Below are positions 6,732 through 14,998 of a stretch of DNA of 34,061 nt, one piece after another (the stretch's first letter is position 1; every line of letters begins with the position of its first letter). Source of the stretch: Alphaproteobacteria bacterium (lineage in GTDB: Bacteria; Pseudomonadota; Alphaproteobacteria; GCA-2731375). The DNA is taken from NCBI GenBank assembly GCA_029936195.1, contig JAPYUH010000005.1:15821-49881 (forward strand), in the 5' to 3' direction. The notes under the pieces were generated by a model. It was not told the DNA's origin. It did not search any database and worked only from the letters and a program-made list of their open reading frames with translations. The translations under genes and the position numbers were made by a program.

Positions 6732-7961
6732 ATGAACGAGATAAGCGGCGGCGCGGGCTGTCTGCAGGGCGTGCGTATTCTGGATCTGACCCAGTTCGAG
6801 GCGGGCCCGTCGTGTACCGAGGCCTTGGCCTGGCTGGGGGCGGAAGTCGTGAAGGTGGAAAACCCCAGGGGCGGCGACCCCGGGCGCGGATCCTTCGCCG
6901 AGCCACCCGGCAAGGATTCCTGGTATTTTCTTTTGTTCAATGCCTCGAAAAAGTCCATCACGGTAAACTTAAAAGACCCGGCGGGGGTCGCCTTGGTCAA
7001 GGATCTCGCCCGCAAGGCGGACGTGATGGTGGAGAACTTCGCCCCCGGCGCCATTGAACGCCTCGGCCTGGGCCATGACGTGATGCGGGAGGTCAACCCC
7101 GCCTTGATCTACGCCCAGGTCAAGGGCTTTGGCGAAGGCAGCCCGTTCGAAAACAACCTGGCCTTTGACATGATCGCCCAGGCCTGCGGCGGCATCATGT
7201 CCATCACCGGCGAGCCGGATCAGCCGCCGGTGAAGCCGGGCACCACCTTGGGCGATACGGGCACGGGCATGCTGCTGGCCATTTCCATCCTGGGCGCGCT
7301 GTATAGGCGCAAGGACAGTGGCAAGGGGGAGCGCCTGCAACTGGCCATGCAGGATGCCATGTTGCATTACATCCGGGTCGCCTTCGCCTCCCAGGCCGCG
7401 TTCAACAAGCCGGCGCCGCGGGCGGGCGCGAAATTAATATCGGGGGCCAATCCACCCTGCGGCATTTTTCCCTGCAAGCCGGGCGGCCCCAACGACTATG
7501 TCTATATCTACACCTCGCGGGCCAATCCCCTGCACTGGCAGCGGTTGCTGGAATTGATCGGCCGGGAGGATCTGATTGGAGATCCCAACTATGCCACCGG
7601 CGCCATCCGCGCCGAGCGGGAGGACGAGATCGACGAAATGGTCAGTCAGTGGACCCGCCAGCATGACAAGCACGAGGCCATGCGTCTGGTCGGCGCGGCC
7701 GGTATTCCCGCCGGCGCGGTGCTGGATACGGACGAGTTGCAAAACGATCCGGACTTTGAACGCCGGGGCATCATGCAGACTATGACCCACCCCACCAACG
7801 GTGATTTCAAGATACCCGCCTGGCCCGTGCGACACGACGGCGCCCCGCCCCCCATCGCGCCCGCTCCCCTGCTGGGCGAGCATGCCGACGACGTGCTGGG
7901 CCGTTGGCTGGACATGGATAGCGCGGCGGTCGGAAAACTGCGCGACGACGGGGTGATTTAG
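6732..7961 (+). CDS. CaiB/BaiF family CoA-transferase (family III)
   Basis: A 409-residue family III CoA-transferase, which moves CoA between carboxylic acids through an aspartyl-CoA anhydride. Visible features are the N-terminal GVRILDLTQFEAGP, the block WLGAEVVKVENPRGGDPGR (about 34-52), NLKDPAG (79-85), and the expected catalytic Asp175 in LGDTGTGM, followed by the C-terminal lobe with GIPAGAVLDTDEL. Length matches the family. ATG 6732 has AGGAG upstream. It is transcribed divergently from the NIPSNAP operon, so both may share regulation, and together they would make and exchange acyl-CoAs. It converges on the next gene and overlaps its end by 4 bases. The substrate is not readable. Confidence 0.92.
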   Translation: MNEISGGAGCLQGVRILDLTQFEAGPSCTEALAWLGAEVVKVENPRGGDPGRGSFAEPPGKDSWYFLLFNASKKSITVNLKDPAGVALVKDLARKADVMVENFAPGAIERLGLGHDVMREVNPALIYAQVKGFGEGSPFENNLAFDMIAQACGGIMSITGEPDQPPVKPGTTLGDTGTGMLLAISILGALYRRKDSGKGERLQLAMQDAMLHYIRVAFASQAAFNKPAPRAGAKLISGANPPCGIFPCKPGGPNDYVYIYTSRANPLHWQRLLELIGREDLIGDPNYATGAIRAEREDEIDEMVSQWTRQHDKHEAMRLVGAAGIPAGAVLDTDELQNDPDFERRGIMQTMTHPTNGDFKIPAWPVRHDGAPPPIAPAPLLGEHADDVLGRWLDMDSAAVGKLRDDGVI

Positions 7962-9067
7962 CTGTCGAGGCACCAATCCAATATGGGCCGGTTTTCGTCG
8001 CTGGGATAGGTGTGTGAGAGGTCTTCAACCTCGCGATAATGCAGCCTTGCCCCGGCGGCGGCAAGGGCCTGTTGGGCATCGCGGGCGATTTGGACGGGGA
8101 ACATCCAATCCAGGGCGCCGTGGGTGACATAGACGGGCAGATCCTTGATCCTCCCCGGGTCCATCATTTCCAGCAACAGGGGATGGAAGGAGGCGGAAAT
8201 AGGCGCCAGATGCGTGAAGGGGGACCCTTCGCCCAGGCCCGAGACATAGGTGAAGGTGCCGCCGTCGCTCATACCGGTCAGCAAAATATGGTCCGGGTCA
8301 ATGTTCCATTGCTCTTGGGCGAAGCGCACCAGCCCGGCCAGATTGGCGCTGTCGGCTTCCGGTTCCATCAACGACCAAGTACCCTCCCGCGAGGTCGGCG
8401 TGATCAGAATGGCGCCCCGGCCGCGGGCCTCGCGCAGCCAGGTCCACAGGAAATCCCGGCCATGGCCGCTGCCCCCATGCAGCCCCATGATCAAGGGATA
8501 GGCCACGCCGGGGTCATAATATTCCGGCACATACATGGAAAAGCCGCCCCGGTCCGGCTTGTCATTATTGGCATGCATGATGCCCACATTGTCCCGGCCG
8601 CTGTCCGCATTGGCCAGTTTCGAAACCAGCGCCTCGTCCGCCCGCCCGGCATCATCAAGAAAAAAGCGATTGATGGGCGGCAGCATCCTGGCCGCCGGGT
8701 ACAGGGCAGCCATGGCCTTGGCGTTCTGGCGAATGCCGCGATAAGCCTGGGAGGTGCCATCGGGCGCTTGCGCTGCCTCCCGCAGTCCATCGAAACCAAG
8801 GCAGACGGCCTCGGCCGCGGCCACCATCTGATCGGCGAAGGGTGCCAGTTTCGCCGGCCAGTCCAGGGCACGGAAGGGTTCCAGACCCTGGCGCAGCGGT
8901 TCATCGACGCCCGCCACGCTGGCCACGAGCTCTGCCAAATGCGGCGGATGCAGGCGCCGCGCTATATAGCCAAGGGCCTCCATGCCATTCAACAACGGCC
9001 CCAGCAAATCGGTAATGGCGTTGATCAGGGCCTCATTACTGGCGGCGGCTTTCGATTCATCGGTCAT
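7958..9067 (-). CDS. Alpha/beta hydrolase with long helical N-terminal region
   Basis: A 369-residue protein. Residues from about 175 form an alpha/beta hydrolase of the phospholipase/carboxylesterase or esterase type: oxyanion-region LHGGSGHG (197-204), nucleophile Ser267 in GMSDGG, acid Asp320 (HGALDWMFP) and His352 (LSHTYP). The first about 165 residues are mostly helical by look and resemble nothing I recognise; they may bind a partner or cap the active site. ATG 9067 is used; TTG 9085 would add six residues. There is no signal peptide. It stands alone on the minus strand between two plus-strand genes and overlaps the end of the CoA-transferase gene by 4 bases. It is probably an esterase acting on a small organic ester. 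Confidence 0.83.
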   Translation of the reverse strand: MTDESKAAASNEALINAITDLLGPLLNGMEALGYIARRLHPPHLAELVASVAGVDEPLRQGLEPFRALDWPAKLAPFADQMVAAAEAVCLGFDGLREAAQAPDGTSQAYRGIRQNAKAMAALYPAARMLPPINRFFLDDAGRADEALVSKLANADSGRDNVGIMHANNDKPDRGGFSMYVPEYYDPGVAYPLIMGLHGGSGHGRDFLWTWLREARGRGAILITPTSREGTWSLMEPEADSANLAGLVRFAQEQWNIDPDHILLTGMSDGGTFTYVSGLGEGSPFTHLAPISASFHPLLLEMMDPGRIKDLPVYVTHGALDWMFPVQIARDAQQALAAAGARLHYREVEDLSHTYPSDENRPILDWCLDS

Positions 9068-9169
9068 GGCAACTCTATTCAGCAAGTCATTTTACCCACC
9101 ATATCACCTTGACCAAACACTCTCACTGGCCAAAATTGATCCATAAACCAAAACGGGAGGAATCGAGAC

Positions 9170-10192
9170 ATGGCGGTACAATCAACAAACCACGAATGGC
9201 TGGCACGGGGCGAGGAAGAAACCCTGGAGCCGGACCTGGCCATCTGCGATCCGCACCATCATCTGTGGGAGTTCAACCACACCCGGGTAGCGCACCGTTA
9301 TCTGCTGGATGAAATTCTGGTGGATATGAATTGCGGCCACAACGTGGTCTCCACCGTGTATATCGAATGCGGCGCCATGATCGATGTGAACGACCCGTCC
9401 CCCATGCGCATGGTCAACGAAACCAAATTCGTCAACGGCGTCGCCGCCATGAGCGCCTCGGGCCTGTACGGCGATGTCCAGATCGCCGCCGGCATCGTCG
9501 GGCATGCGGATTTGTGCCTGGGCGATGATGTGGGGACGGTGTTGGAGGCCCACGTGGCGGCCGGGGGCGGACGGTTTCGCGGTATCCGACATTCCTGCAC
9601 CTGGGATGCGGCGCCCGATGTGCCCAATGCCCGTTGCGCCCCGGTTCGCCACCTTTATCAACAGGACAACTTCCGCCAGGGCTTCGCCCATCTGGCGCGC
9701 CACGATATGAGCTTTGAGGGCTGGTGCTATCACACCCAAATCAGTGAATTGAAGGAACTGGCCCAGGCCTTTCCCGACACCACCATCATTCTGGATCATT
9801 TCGGCGGCCCCCTTGGCATCGGACCCTATAAAGGCAAGCTGGAGGAGAATTTCACCCAATGGCGGGCCGACATAACGGCACTGGCCAAATGCCAGAACGT
9901 GGTCGCCAAACTGGGCGGCATCAACATGGAATTGAACGGCTTCGGCTGGCATGAAATGGATCGACCGCCCAGCTCGGAAGAATTGATGCAGGCAACCCGG
10001 CCCTATTATGAACACACCATCGAACAGTTCGGGGCGGACCGGTGCATGTTCGAATCCAATTTTCCCGTCGACATGTGCACCTGCAGCTACAATGTGCTGT
10101 GGAACAGTTTCAAGCGTCTGACGGCGGATTATTCGGCCGATGAAAAGGCCAAGCTGCATCACGATACGGCGACCCAGATCTATCGTCTTTGA
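9170..10192 (+). CDS. Amidohydrolase-related (Amidohydro_2) protein
   Basis: A 340-residue metal-dependent hydrolase of the Amidohydro_2 group. The metal motif is at residues 27-31 (DPHHH, with His29 and His31), followed by LW, a signature also seen in lactonase-like (PDC/LigI-type) members. Further landmarks are GIRHSCTWD, IILDHFGGPLG and the late FESNFPVD, whose Asp would be catalytic. It probably opens a lactone or hydrolyses a cyclic acid in the cytoplasm. ATG 9170 has a strong GGGAGGAA upstream. Its stop codon overlaps the start of the TauE/SafE gene (TGATG), and the LLM flavoenzyme follows, so the three form one operon. It is only distantly similar to the amidohydrolase at 5046-6194. 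Confidence 0.9.
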   Translation: MAVQSTNHEWLARGEEETLEPDLAICDPHHHLWEFNHTRVAHRYLLDEILVDMNCGHNVVSTVYIECGAMIDVNDPSPMRMVNETKFVNGVAAMSASGLYGDVQIAAGIVGHADLCLGDDVGTVLEAHVAAGGGRFRGIRHSCTWDAAPDVPNARCAPVRHLYQQDNFRQGFAHLARHDMSFEGWCYHTQISELKELAQAFPDTTIILDHFGGPLGIGPYKGKLEENFTQWRADITALAKCQNVVAKLGGINMELNGFGWHEMDRPPSSEELMQATRPYYEHTIEQFGADRCMFESNFPVDMCTCSYNVLWNSFKRLTADYSADEKAKLHHDTATQIYRL

Positions 10193-10962
10193 TGGGGTTT
10201 GACCCGGCCGGCCTGCTGCCGGGCGATTTGGCGCCCTGGCTGGCCTTGGTACTATTGGGGCTTAGCGCGGTGACCTCGTTCATCTCGGCTGCCTTCGGCC
10301 TGGGTGGCGGCATGGTGTTGTTGGCGGTGATGGCCACCATTCTGCCGGCCACCGCGTTGGTGCCCGTGCATGGCGTGGTGCAGATCGGCTCCAACATCTC
10401 GCGGGCGGCGGTCATGGTGCGGCATATCCAACTGCCGGTGCTGCTGCCCCTGACCCTGGGCAGCCTGGCCGGCGCGGTGATCGGCGGGCTGATCGCCGTG
10501 CGCTTGCCGGACTGGTTGTTGTTTCTGGCGGTAGGTTCCTTCGTTCTATGGTCGGCGTGGAGCAAGGGTTCAATTCTCCTGGGCCGGGCCACCCTTGTGC
10601 TGGGTGGTGCCATCTCGGGTTTTTTGACCATGTTCATCGGCGGCACGGGGCCGTTCGTGGCGGCAGTAATCAAGACCCTGAAGCTGGACCGCATGAAAAC
10701 CGTCGGCACCCAGGCCGGCTGCATGGTTTTTCAACATGGCATGAAGATCGCCGTGTTCGGCGTCCTCGGCTTTGACTACCTGCCCTATCTGCCCTTGATC
10801 GCCGGCATGATCGCCACTGGTGTCCTGGGCACGCTGATCGGCAGCAAGGTCCTGCACGGCATGGGCGACAGCCGTTTTCGTATTATTCTGACCGGCCTGC
10901 TGACCATTCTGGGACTGCGCCTCTTGTGGCAGTCGGGATCAATCGTTCTGGGGGGCGGTTGA
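10192..10962 (+). CDS. TauE/SafE family permease (TSUP)
   Basis: A 256-residue integral membrane protein with about eight hydrophobic segments and the internal two-fold pattern of the TSUP family. Typical Gly-rich stretches are FGLGGGM (near residue 36) and FIGGTGPF in the second half. Family members carry sulfite, sulfoacetate or other small organic anions across the inner membrane. Here it is coupled to the amidohydrolase by a TGATG overlap and precedes the LLM gene, so it may carry their substrate or product (inference). ATG 10192 was chosen over TTG 10189 because of this coupling. Confidence 0.88.
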   Translation: MGFDPAGLLPGDLAPWLALVLLGLSAVTSFISAAFGLGGGMVLLAVMATILPATALVPVHGVVQIGSNISRAAVMVRHIQLPVLLPLTLGSLAGAVIGGLIAVRLPDWLLFLAVGSFVLWSAWSKGSILLGRATLVLGGAISGFLTMFIGGTGPFVAAVIKTLKLDRMKTVGTQAGCMVFQHGMKIAVFGVLGFDYLPYLPLIAGMIATGVLGTLIGSKVLHGMGDSRFRIILTGLLTILGLRLLWQSGSIVLGGG

Positions 10963-11013
10963 TCGCGGCGCGATTGACGCTCAGAATAGAAAAAGTATGG
11001 AGGGAGACAGGTC

Positions 11014-11883
11014 ATGAAATTCGGGCTGCGTTATTGCAATACGGGCCGCTATATCGATCCGGCCAAGGCGGTGGAATTGGTGCAGGCGGGCGAGGATGCC
11101 GGGTTCGAGTCCGCCTGGACGGTGGAGCATACCGTGGTGCCGGAAGGCTACCAATCCGCCTATCCCTATTCCGATGACGGCAAGATGGCCGGCGGCCACG
11201 ACGACGTGCCCCTGCCCGACCCCCTGATCTGGATGGCCTACGTGGCGGCGGCGACCAACCAGATCAAATTGGCCACGGGCATCCTGATCCTGCCCCAGCA
11301 TAATCCCGTCATCACCGCCAAGCAGATCGCGACTTTGGATTTTATGTCGGCTGGGCGGGTACTGTTGGGCATCGGTGTCGGCTGGATGCGGGAAGAATTC
11401 GAGGCCCTGGGCGCCCCGTTCGATGACCGCGGCGCGCGCACGGATGACTATGTGGCGGCCATGCGGTCCCTGTGGAGCCAGGAGAAGGCCACCCATCAAG
11501 GCGAATACGCCAGCTTCGAAAACGTCTATTGCCGGCCGCAACCCGTCAATGGTTCGGTCCCCATCATCGTTGGCGGCCATTCCCGGCCAGCGGCGCGGCG
11601 GGCGGGACGTCTGGGCAATGGCTATTTTCCAGCCCGGGGCGCCCCCGCCGACCTGATCGCCCTGGCGCGGAAAACGGCCCAGGAACATGGCCGCGACCCC
11701 GCCGCGATCGAGATCACCACGTCGCTGCCCGACGACATGGACGAAATTCCAGCCCTGGCCGCCGCCGGCGTCAGTCGCATTCTGGTGCCGGTCACGCCCA
11801 TGGCTGGCTTGGCAACGCGAATTTCCAATCCCGACGACGTCAAGAACTGGCGCGACATCATCGACAAATACGCCGAGGTTTAG
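11014..11883 (+). CDS. LLM class flavin-dependent (F420-type) oxidoreductase
   Basis: A 289-residue luciferase-like TIM-barrel protein. The start MKFGLRYCNTGRYIDP, the block WTVEHTVVPEGYQS, then LATGILILPQHNP, LDFMSAGRVLLGIGVGW and the C-terminal PIIVGGHSRPAARRAGRLGNGYFP are the standard order of the F420/FMN LLM family. Members oxidise or monooxygenate organic substrates with a reduced flavin-type cofactor; FMN or F420 cannot be decided from sequence alone. ATG 11014 has GGAGGGAGA upstream. It is the third gene of the amidohydrolase-TauE-LLM operon, 51 bases after the permease, and it converges on the amidase gene with a 4-base overlap. Confidence 0.9.
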   Translation: MKFGLRYCNTGRYIDPAKAVELVQAGEDAGFESAWTVEHTVVPEGYQSAYPYSDDGKMAGGHDDVPLPDPLIWMAYVAAATNQIKLATGILILPQHNPVITAKQIATLDFMSAGRVLLGIGVGWMREEFEALGAPFDDRGARTDDYVAAMRSLWSQEKATHQGEYASFENVYCRPQPVNGSVPIIVGGHSRPAARRAGRLGNGYFPARGAPADLIALARKTAQEHGRDPAAIEITTSLPDDMDEIPALAAAGVSRILVPVTPMAGLATRISNPDDVKNWRDIIDKYAEV

Positions 11884-13259
11884 ATGTTGGGATGGCCAAT
11901 GCCGTCCGTGGATCGTTCGTAGGCATGGGCAATATCGAGCATCCTGGCCTCGTCGAAAGGTTGCGCGACGATCTGCAAACCCATGGGCAGGCCGTTCGCG
12001 GCCAGACCGCAAGGCACGGAAATTGCCGGCCAGCCCAAGGCGTTGAAGGGCAAGGTGTTGCGGGCCCTCATCCGCACCAGGCCGGGGTCGTCTTCAGTTA
12101 TCGGACAGGCGGCCAGGGCGGTGGTGGGCAGTACAAGGGCATCAAAACCCTGGAAAGCCGCCATGATGCCGCGTTTCAATTGCCGGCGCAGTTGCTGGGC
12201 CTGAACATATTCGACGGCGTTATGGCTGCGGCCCGACTCTATGACCCGCCGCAGGGTGGGGCCGAAATCATCCGGCCGTGCCTCAAAACGGCGGTGATGA
12301 TAGGCGGCCGCCTCCACCCCGATCATCAGATTGGTGCAATAGCTTAATGTTTTCAGATCGGGCAGCTTGATTTCTTCAATCACGGCGCCTTGGTCCCCCA
12401 GCACCGCGATCGCCCGTTCCGCGGCGGCGGCCCATTCGGGATCGCAGCCGGTGAAAAAATCAACACGGGGAATGGCGAGGCGGACGCCGTTTATTGGGCC
12501 GGCCGGCGCGGCAAAATCCGGTAGCGGGACATCCGCGCTATGGGGATCATCGGGGTCGTGACCCGAAATAGCCCCCAAGACCATGGCCGCGTCCCCCACG
12601 CTGCGCGTCATGGGACCCAGATGGTCCATGCTGTTGGACAACACCATGGCGCCTTGTTTGGAAACCCGGCCAAACGTGGGCTTTAGGCCGACAATGCCGC
12701 ACAGGGCCGCGGGCTGGCGGATCGACATGGCGGTGTCGCTGCCAATGGCGGCGAAGGCCAGACCGGCGGCCACCGCCGCCGCCGAACCGCCCGACGAGCC
12801 GCCGGTGATGTAATCCCGGTTCCAGGGATTGCCGGGTCCACCGAAAGCCGAGGATTGCGAGGACGAATCCGCCGCGCCCTCGGACAGATTGGTCTTACCG
12901 AGCAGCACCGCGCCGGCATCCGCCAGTTTGGCCACCACCATGGCATCAAAATCCGGGATGTCATCGGCATAGGCGCGCGAGGCAAAGGTAGTGCGGATGC
13001 CCTTGGTGGCCAACAGGTCCTTCACCGCCACGGGAATACCGTGCAAGGGCCCCCGGTCATGGCCCGCCGATAGCTCACGCTGGGCCGTTTCCGCTTGGGC
13101 CAGGGCCAGCTCGCCGGTCACGGTGATGAAGCTGTTGAGTTCGCTATCCAGGCTATCAATCCGCGAAAGCATGGCCTGGGTCAGCTCAACAACACCTATG
13201 TCGCCCTGGCGCAACAGGACACCGGCTTCTTCGATTGACAGCCAATGGTGATCCCGCAT
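11880..13259 (-). CDS. Amidase signature family protein
   Basis: A 459-residue amidase that hydrolyses amide bonds with a Ser-cisSer-Lys triad. Lys80 (VAVKDLL), cis-Ser155 (GGSSGGSAAAVAAG) and nucleophile Ser179 keep the same spacing as in GatA (79/154/178). The residues before Ser179 are Ala-Met (SDTAMSIRQP) where the family nearly always has Gly-Gly, a change in the oxyanion-hole loop that may alter specificity or activity. It is probably a catabolic amidase, not GatA, since no gatB or gatC is nearby. ATG 13259 overlaps the methyltransferase stop (TGATG), so it is the last gene of the operon SDR-like protein, methyltransferase, amidase. Confidence 0.92.
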   Translation of the reverse strand: MRDHHWLSIEEAGVLLRQGDIGVVELTQAMLSRIDSLDSELNSFITVTGELALAQAETAQRELSAGHDRGPLHGIPVAVKDLLATKGIRTTFASRAYADDIPDFDAMVVAKLADAGAVLLGKTNLSEGAADSSSQSSAFGGPGNPWNRDYITGGSSGGSAAAVAAGLAFAAIGSDTAMSIRQPAALCGIVGLKPTFGRVSKQGAMVLSNSMDHLGPMTRSVGDAAMVLGAISGHDPDDPHSADVPLPDFAAPAGPINGVRLAIPRVDFFTGCDPEWAAAAERAIAVLGDQGAVIEEIKLPDLKTLSYCTNLMIGVEAAAYHHRRFEARPDDFGPTLRRVIESGRSHNAVEYVQAQQLRRQLKRGIMAAFQGFDALVLPTTALAACPITEDDPGLVRMRARNTLPFNALGWPAISVPCGLAANGLPMGLQIVAQPFDEARMLDIAHAYERSTDGIGHPNI

Positions 13260-14131
13260 CAGGGGCGGCGGGCCTGGACGAAATGCAAACTGCTCGGCAC
13301 CCGCGCTTCGTCCGTGCCGTCGTAGTAGACCGACAGCCGGCTCTCTATCTCGGCGCCGATTGCCGCCAGGGTTTCCGGCGACGGATCATGGTTCGCGATG
13401 ATCCTGGAGGCCGGGCCGATGTTCAAGGCGTAGTCGGCTGCCTCTATAAGATCGGAAATGGGCGTTAGATCAACGGTCTCGGACAAGACCGAAATATCCC
13501 GGAAGCCAGCGCCCGTCAAAATTTCGGTCACATAATCAGTATCGGCAAAGGCCAATGGCCCCGGTGCCCGTGGCGGCGCGGCTTCCGGCGCACCGAGGAA
13601 CTTGATCGCGGCGTCCCGTGGAATGAAAAACCAGGGGTTCTCGGCCATTGGCGCCCAACAGACGAAACACAACCGGCCGCCCGGACGCAAGGCCGTCAGA
13701 AGGTTGGCAAACGCCGCTGTCGGATCCTCGAAAAACATTACGCCGAACCTTGATAACAACAGATCGTGGCGCCCGGCGGCAAATTGGTGACTTTGCGCAT
13801 CAGCGATCTCGAACATCAATTCGGCCGTCCCCGCGTGCTGTTTCGCCCGGCTGCGGGCCAGATCAAGCATGGCATGGGAAAGATCGATGCCCAGGACGCC
13901 ACCTTCCGGGCCGACAGCATCGGCGGCGGCCAGCACGGTGGCGCCGGTGCCGCAACCGATGTCGAGGACCCGTTCGCCGGCCTTGATAGCGGCGTGTTCA
14001 AACAAACGCCGCCCGGGCCCGCTCAACAAATGGTCCATTATGGCCTGATTTTGGGTCCAGGCGTCGCCCGCCTTGGCGTTCCAATATTCGGACTGTGCGC
14101 TGTTCGCCACGGCTTTTGGTGTCTCTGTCAT
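13259..14131 (-). CDS. Class I SAM-dependent methyltransferase
   Basis: A 290-residue Rossmann-fold methyltransferase of the Methyltransf_11/25 type. The SAM-binding motif I is VLDIGCGTGA at 55-64, followed by the acidic residue after strand 2 (LGIDLSHAMLDLAR), DAQ after strand 3 and the strand-4 block LLLSRFGVMFFEDP. The C-terminal third (from about 190) would form the substrate side. The substrate is unknown; small-molecule methylation is likely. ATG 14131 lies 5 bases after the SDR stop. TTG 14140 overlaps that stop and is an alternative start. It sits in an operon with the SDR-like gene and the amidase, with a 1-base overlap downstream. Confidence 0.88.
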   Translation of the reverse strand: MTETPKAVANSAQSEYWNAKAGDAWTQNQAIMDHLLSGPGRRLFEHAAIKAGERVLDIGCGTGATVLAAADAVGPEGGVLGIDLSHAMLDLARSRAKQHAGTAELMFEIADAQSHQFAAGRHDLLLSRFGVMFFEDPTAAFANLLTALRPGGRLCFVCWAPMAENPWFFIPRDAAIKFLGAPEAAPPRAPGPLAFADTDYVTEILTGAGFRDISVLSETVDLTPISDLIEAADYALNIGPASRIIANHDPSPETLAAIGAEIESRLSVYYDGTDEARVPSSLHFVQARRP

Positions 14132-14136
14132 TGTAT

Positions 14137-14877
14137 TCAATCACTCCATCCGCCGCTGAGGGAAAAAAACTGACCGGTCTGGAACCGGTTTTCGCCGTCC
14201 AACAAGGAGGCGGCGAAATGGGCAACTTCGTCGGGCCGGCCTAAACGATGCATGGGGGTTCGTTTCTCAACCCGGCTGCGAACCTCCGGATCGTCGGCGC
14301 CGTTGGCCTTGATGAAACCCGGATAATCCAGAAAGTTGGTGCCCAGGGCATTGATGCAAACCCCCTTGTCCGCGACATCCAGGGCGGCTGCCTTGACCAT
14401 CATATTAGCCCCCGCCCGCGTCGCCGAGTATAATGCCGAGGCCGGCACGGGACGGCGACCGGTGGCCGAGGTGACAATGACGATCTGTCCAGCGCCATTG
14501 GGCACCATGACCGCCAACAGCGCCTGCAGGGCATGAAACACCGCCTCCTGATTGGCCCCCTGCAGGGTCTGTAATTGTTCCAGCGTGGCTTCGGTGAAAC
14601 GGCCGCCGATGATCACGCCCGTGCGCACGCAGGCGGCGTCCAACCGGCCAAAACGTTCCAGCCCCACCGCGATCAGGCGGGCAATGGCGCTGCCGTCGAC
14701 GAGATCCCGGCAACCCTGGACCGCCACCACATCGGCGCCCAGTGCCTCCACCTCCCCTACCAGGCCCGGCAGGGGATCGCCCAGGATCAGGTCATGGTCG
14801 CGGGCAGCCAGTTTGCGGGCCAGATCGGGGCCCAGATGAAGATTGCAATCGGTGATCAGCGCAACGCGTCGGGTCAT
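14137..14877 (-). CDS. Short-chain dehydrogenase/reductase-like protein with degenerate motifs
   Basis: A 246-residue protein with the overall SDR pattern. Ser137 (VTSATGR) and Tyr150 (ASALYSATRAG) are in place, and the end LGRPDEVAHFAASLL...SGGW is typical. Three hallmarks are changed. The cofactor loop TGxxxGxG reads TDCNLHLG (9-16), NNAG reads CVRTG (83-87), and the catalytic Lys of YxxxK is Arg154. It may not bind NAD(P) in the usual way and could be a pseudo-enzyme or a specialised subfamily. ATG 14877 is preferred because the domain starts five residues later; ATG 14913 would add twelve residues. It is the first gene of the operon with the methyltransferase and amidase, just downstream of the TRAP terminator. 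Confidence 0.82.
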   Translation of the reverse strand: MTRRVALITDCNLHLGPDLARKLAARDHDLILGDPLPGLVGEVEALGADVVAVQGCRDLVDGSAIARLIAVGLERFGRLDAACVRTGVIIGGRFTEATLEQLQTLQGANQEAVFHALQALLAVMVPNGAGQIVIVTSATGRRPVPASALYSATRAGANMMVKAAALDVADKGVCINALGTNFLDYPGFIKANGADDPEVRSRVEKRTPMHRLGRPDEVAHFAASLLDGENRFQTGQFFSLSGGWSD

Positions 14878-14940
14878 GACGGTGTCTTTCTGCCTGCATG
14901 AGGTGACAAGCATAGACTATTTTGCGAAGACGATGTTCCC

Positions 14941-14978
14941 AAGGAAAAGGGGCACACCGGCAACGCCGGCGCACCCCT
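14941..14978 (-). terminator. Rho-independent terminator after dctM
   Basis: On the minus strand the RNA forms a 14-bp stem with three G:U pairs between 14965-14978 and 14948-14961, with a GUU loop, followed directly by UUUUCCUU (14947-14941). It lies 21 bases after the dctM stop and separates the TRAP operon from the SDR-like operon. Confidence 0.85.
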
Positions 14979-14998
14979 GTTTCGAAATGGCTACGGGT

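Noticed and set aside
8039-9112. Plus-strand frame of 357 codons opposite the alpha/beta hydrolase
   Set aside because: The minus-strand frame has a full catalytic triad; this one has only antisense composition.
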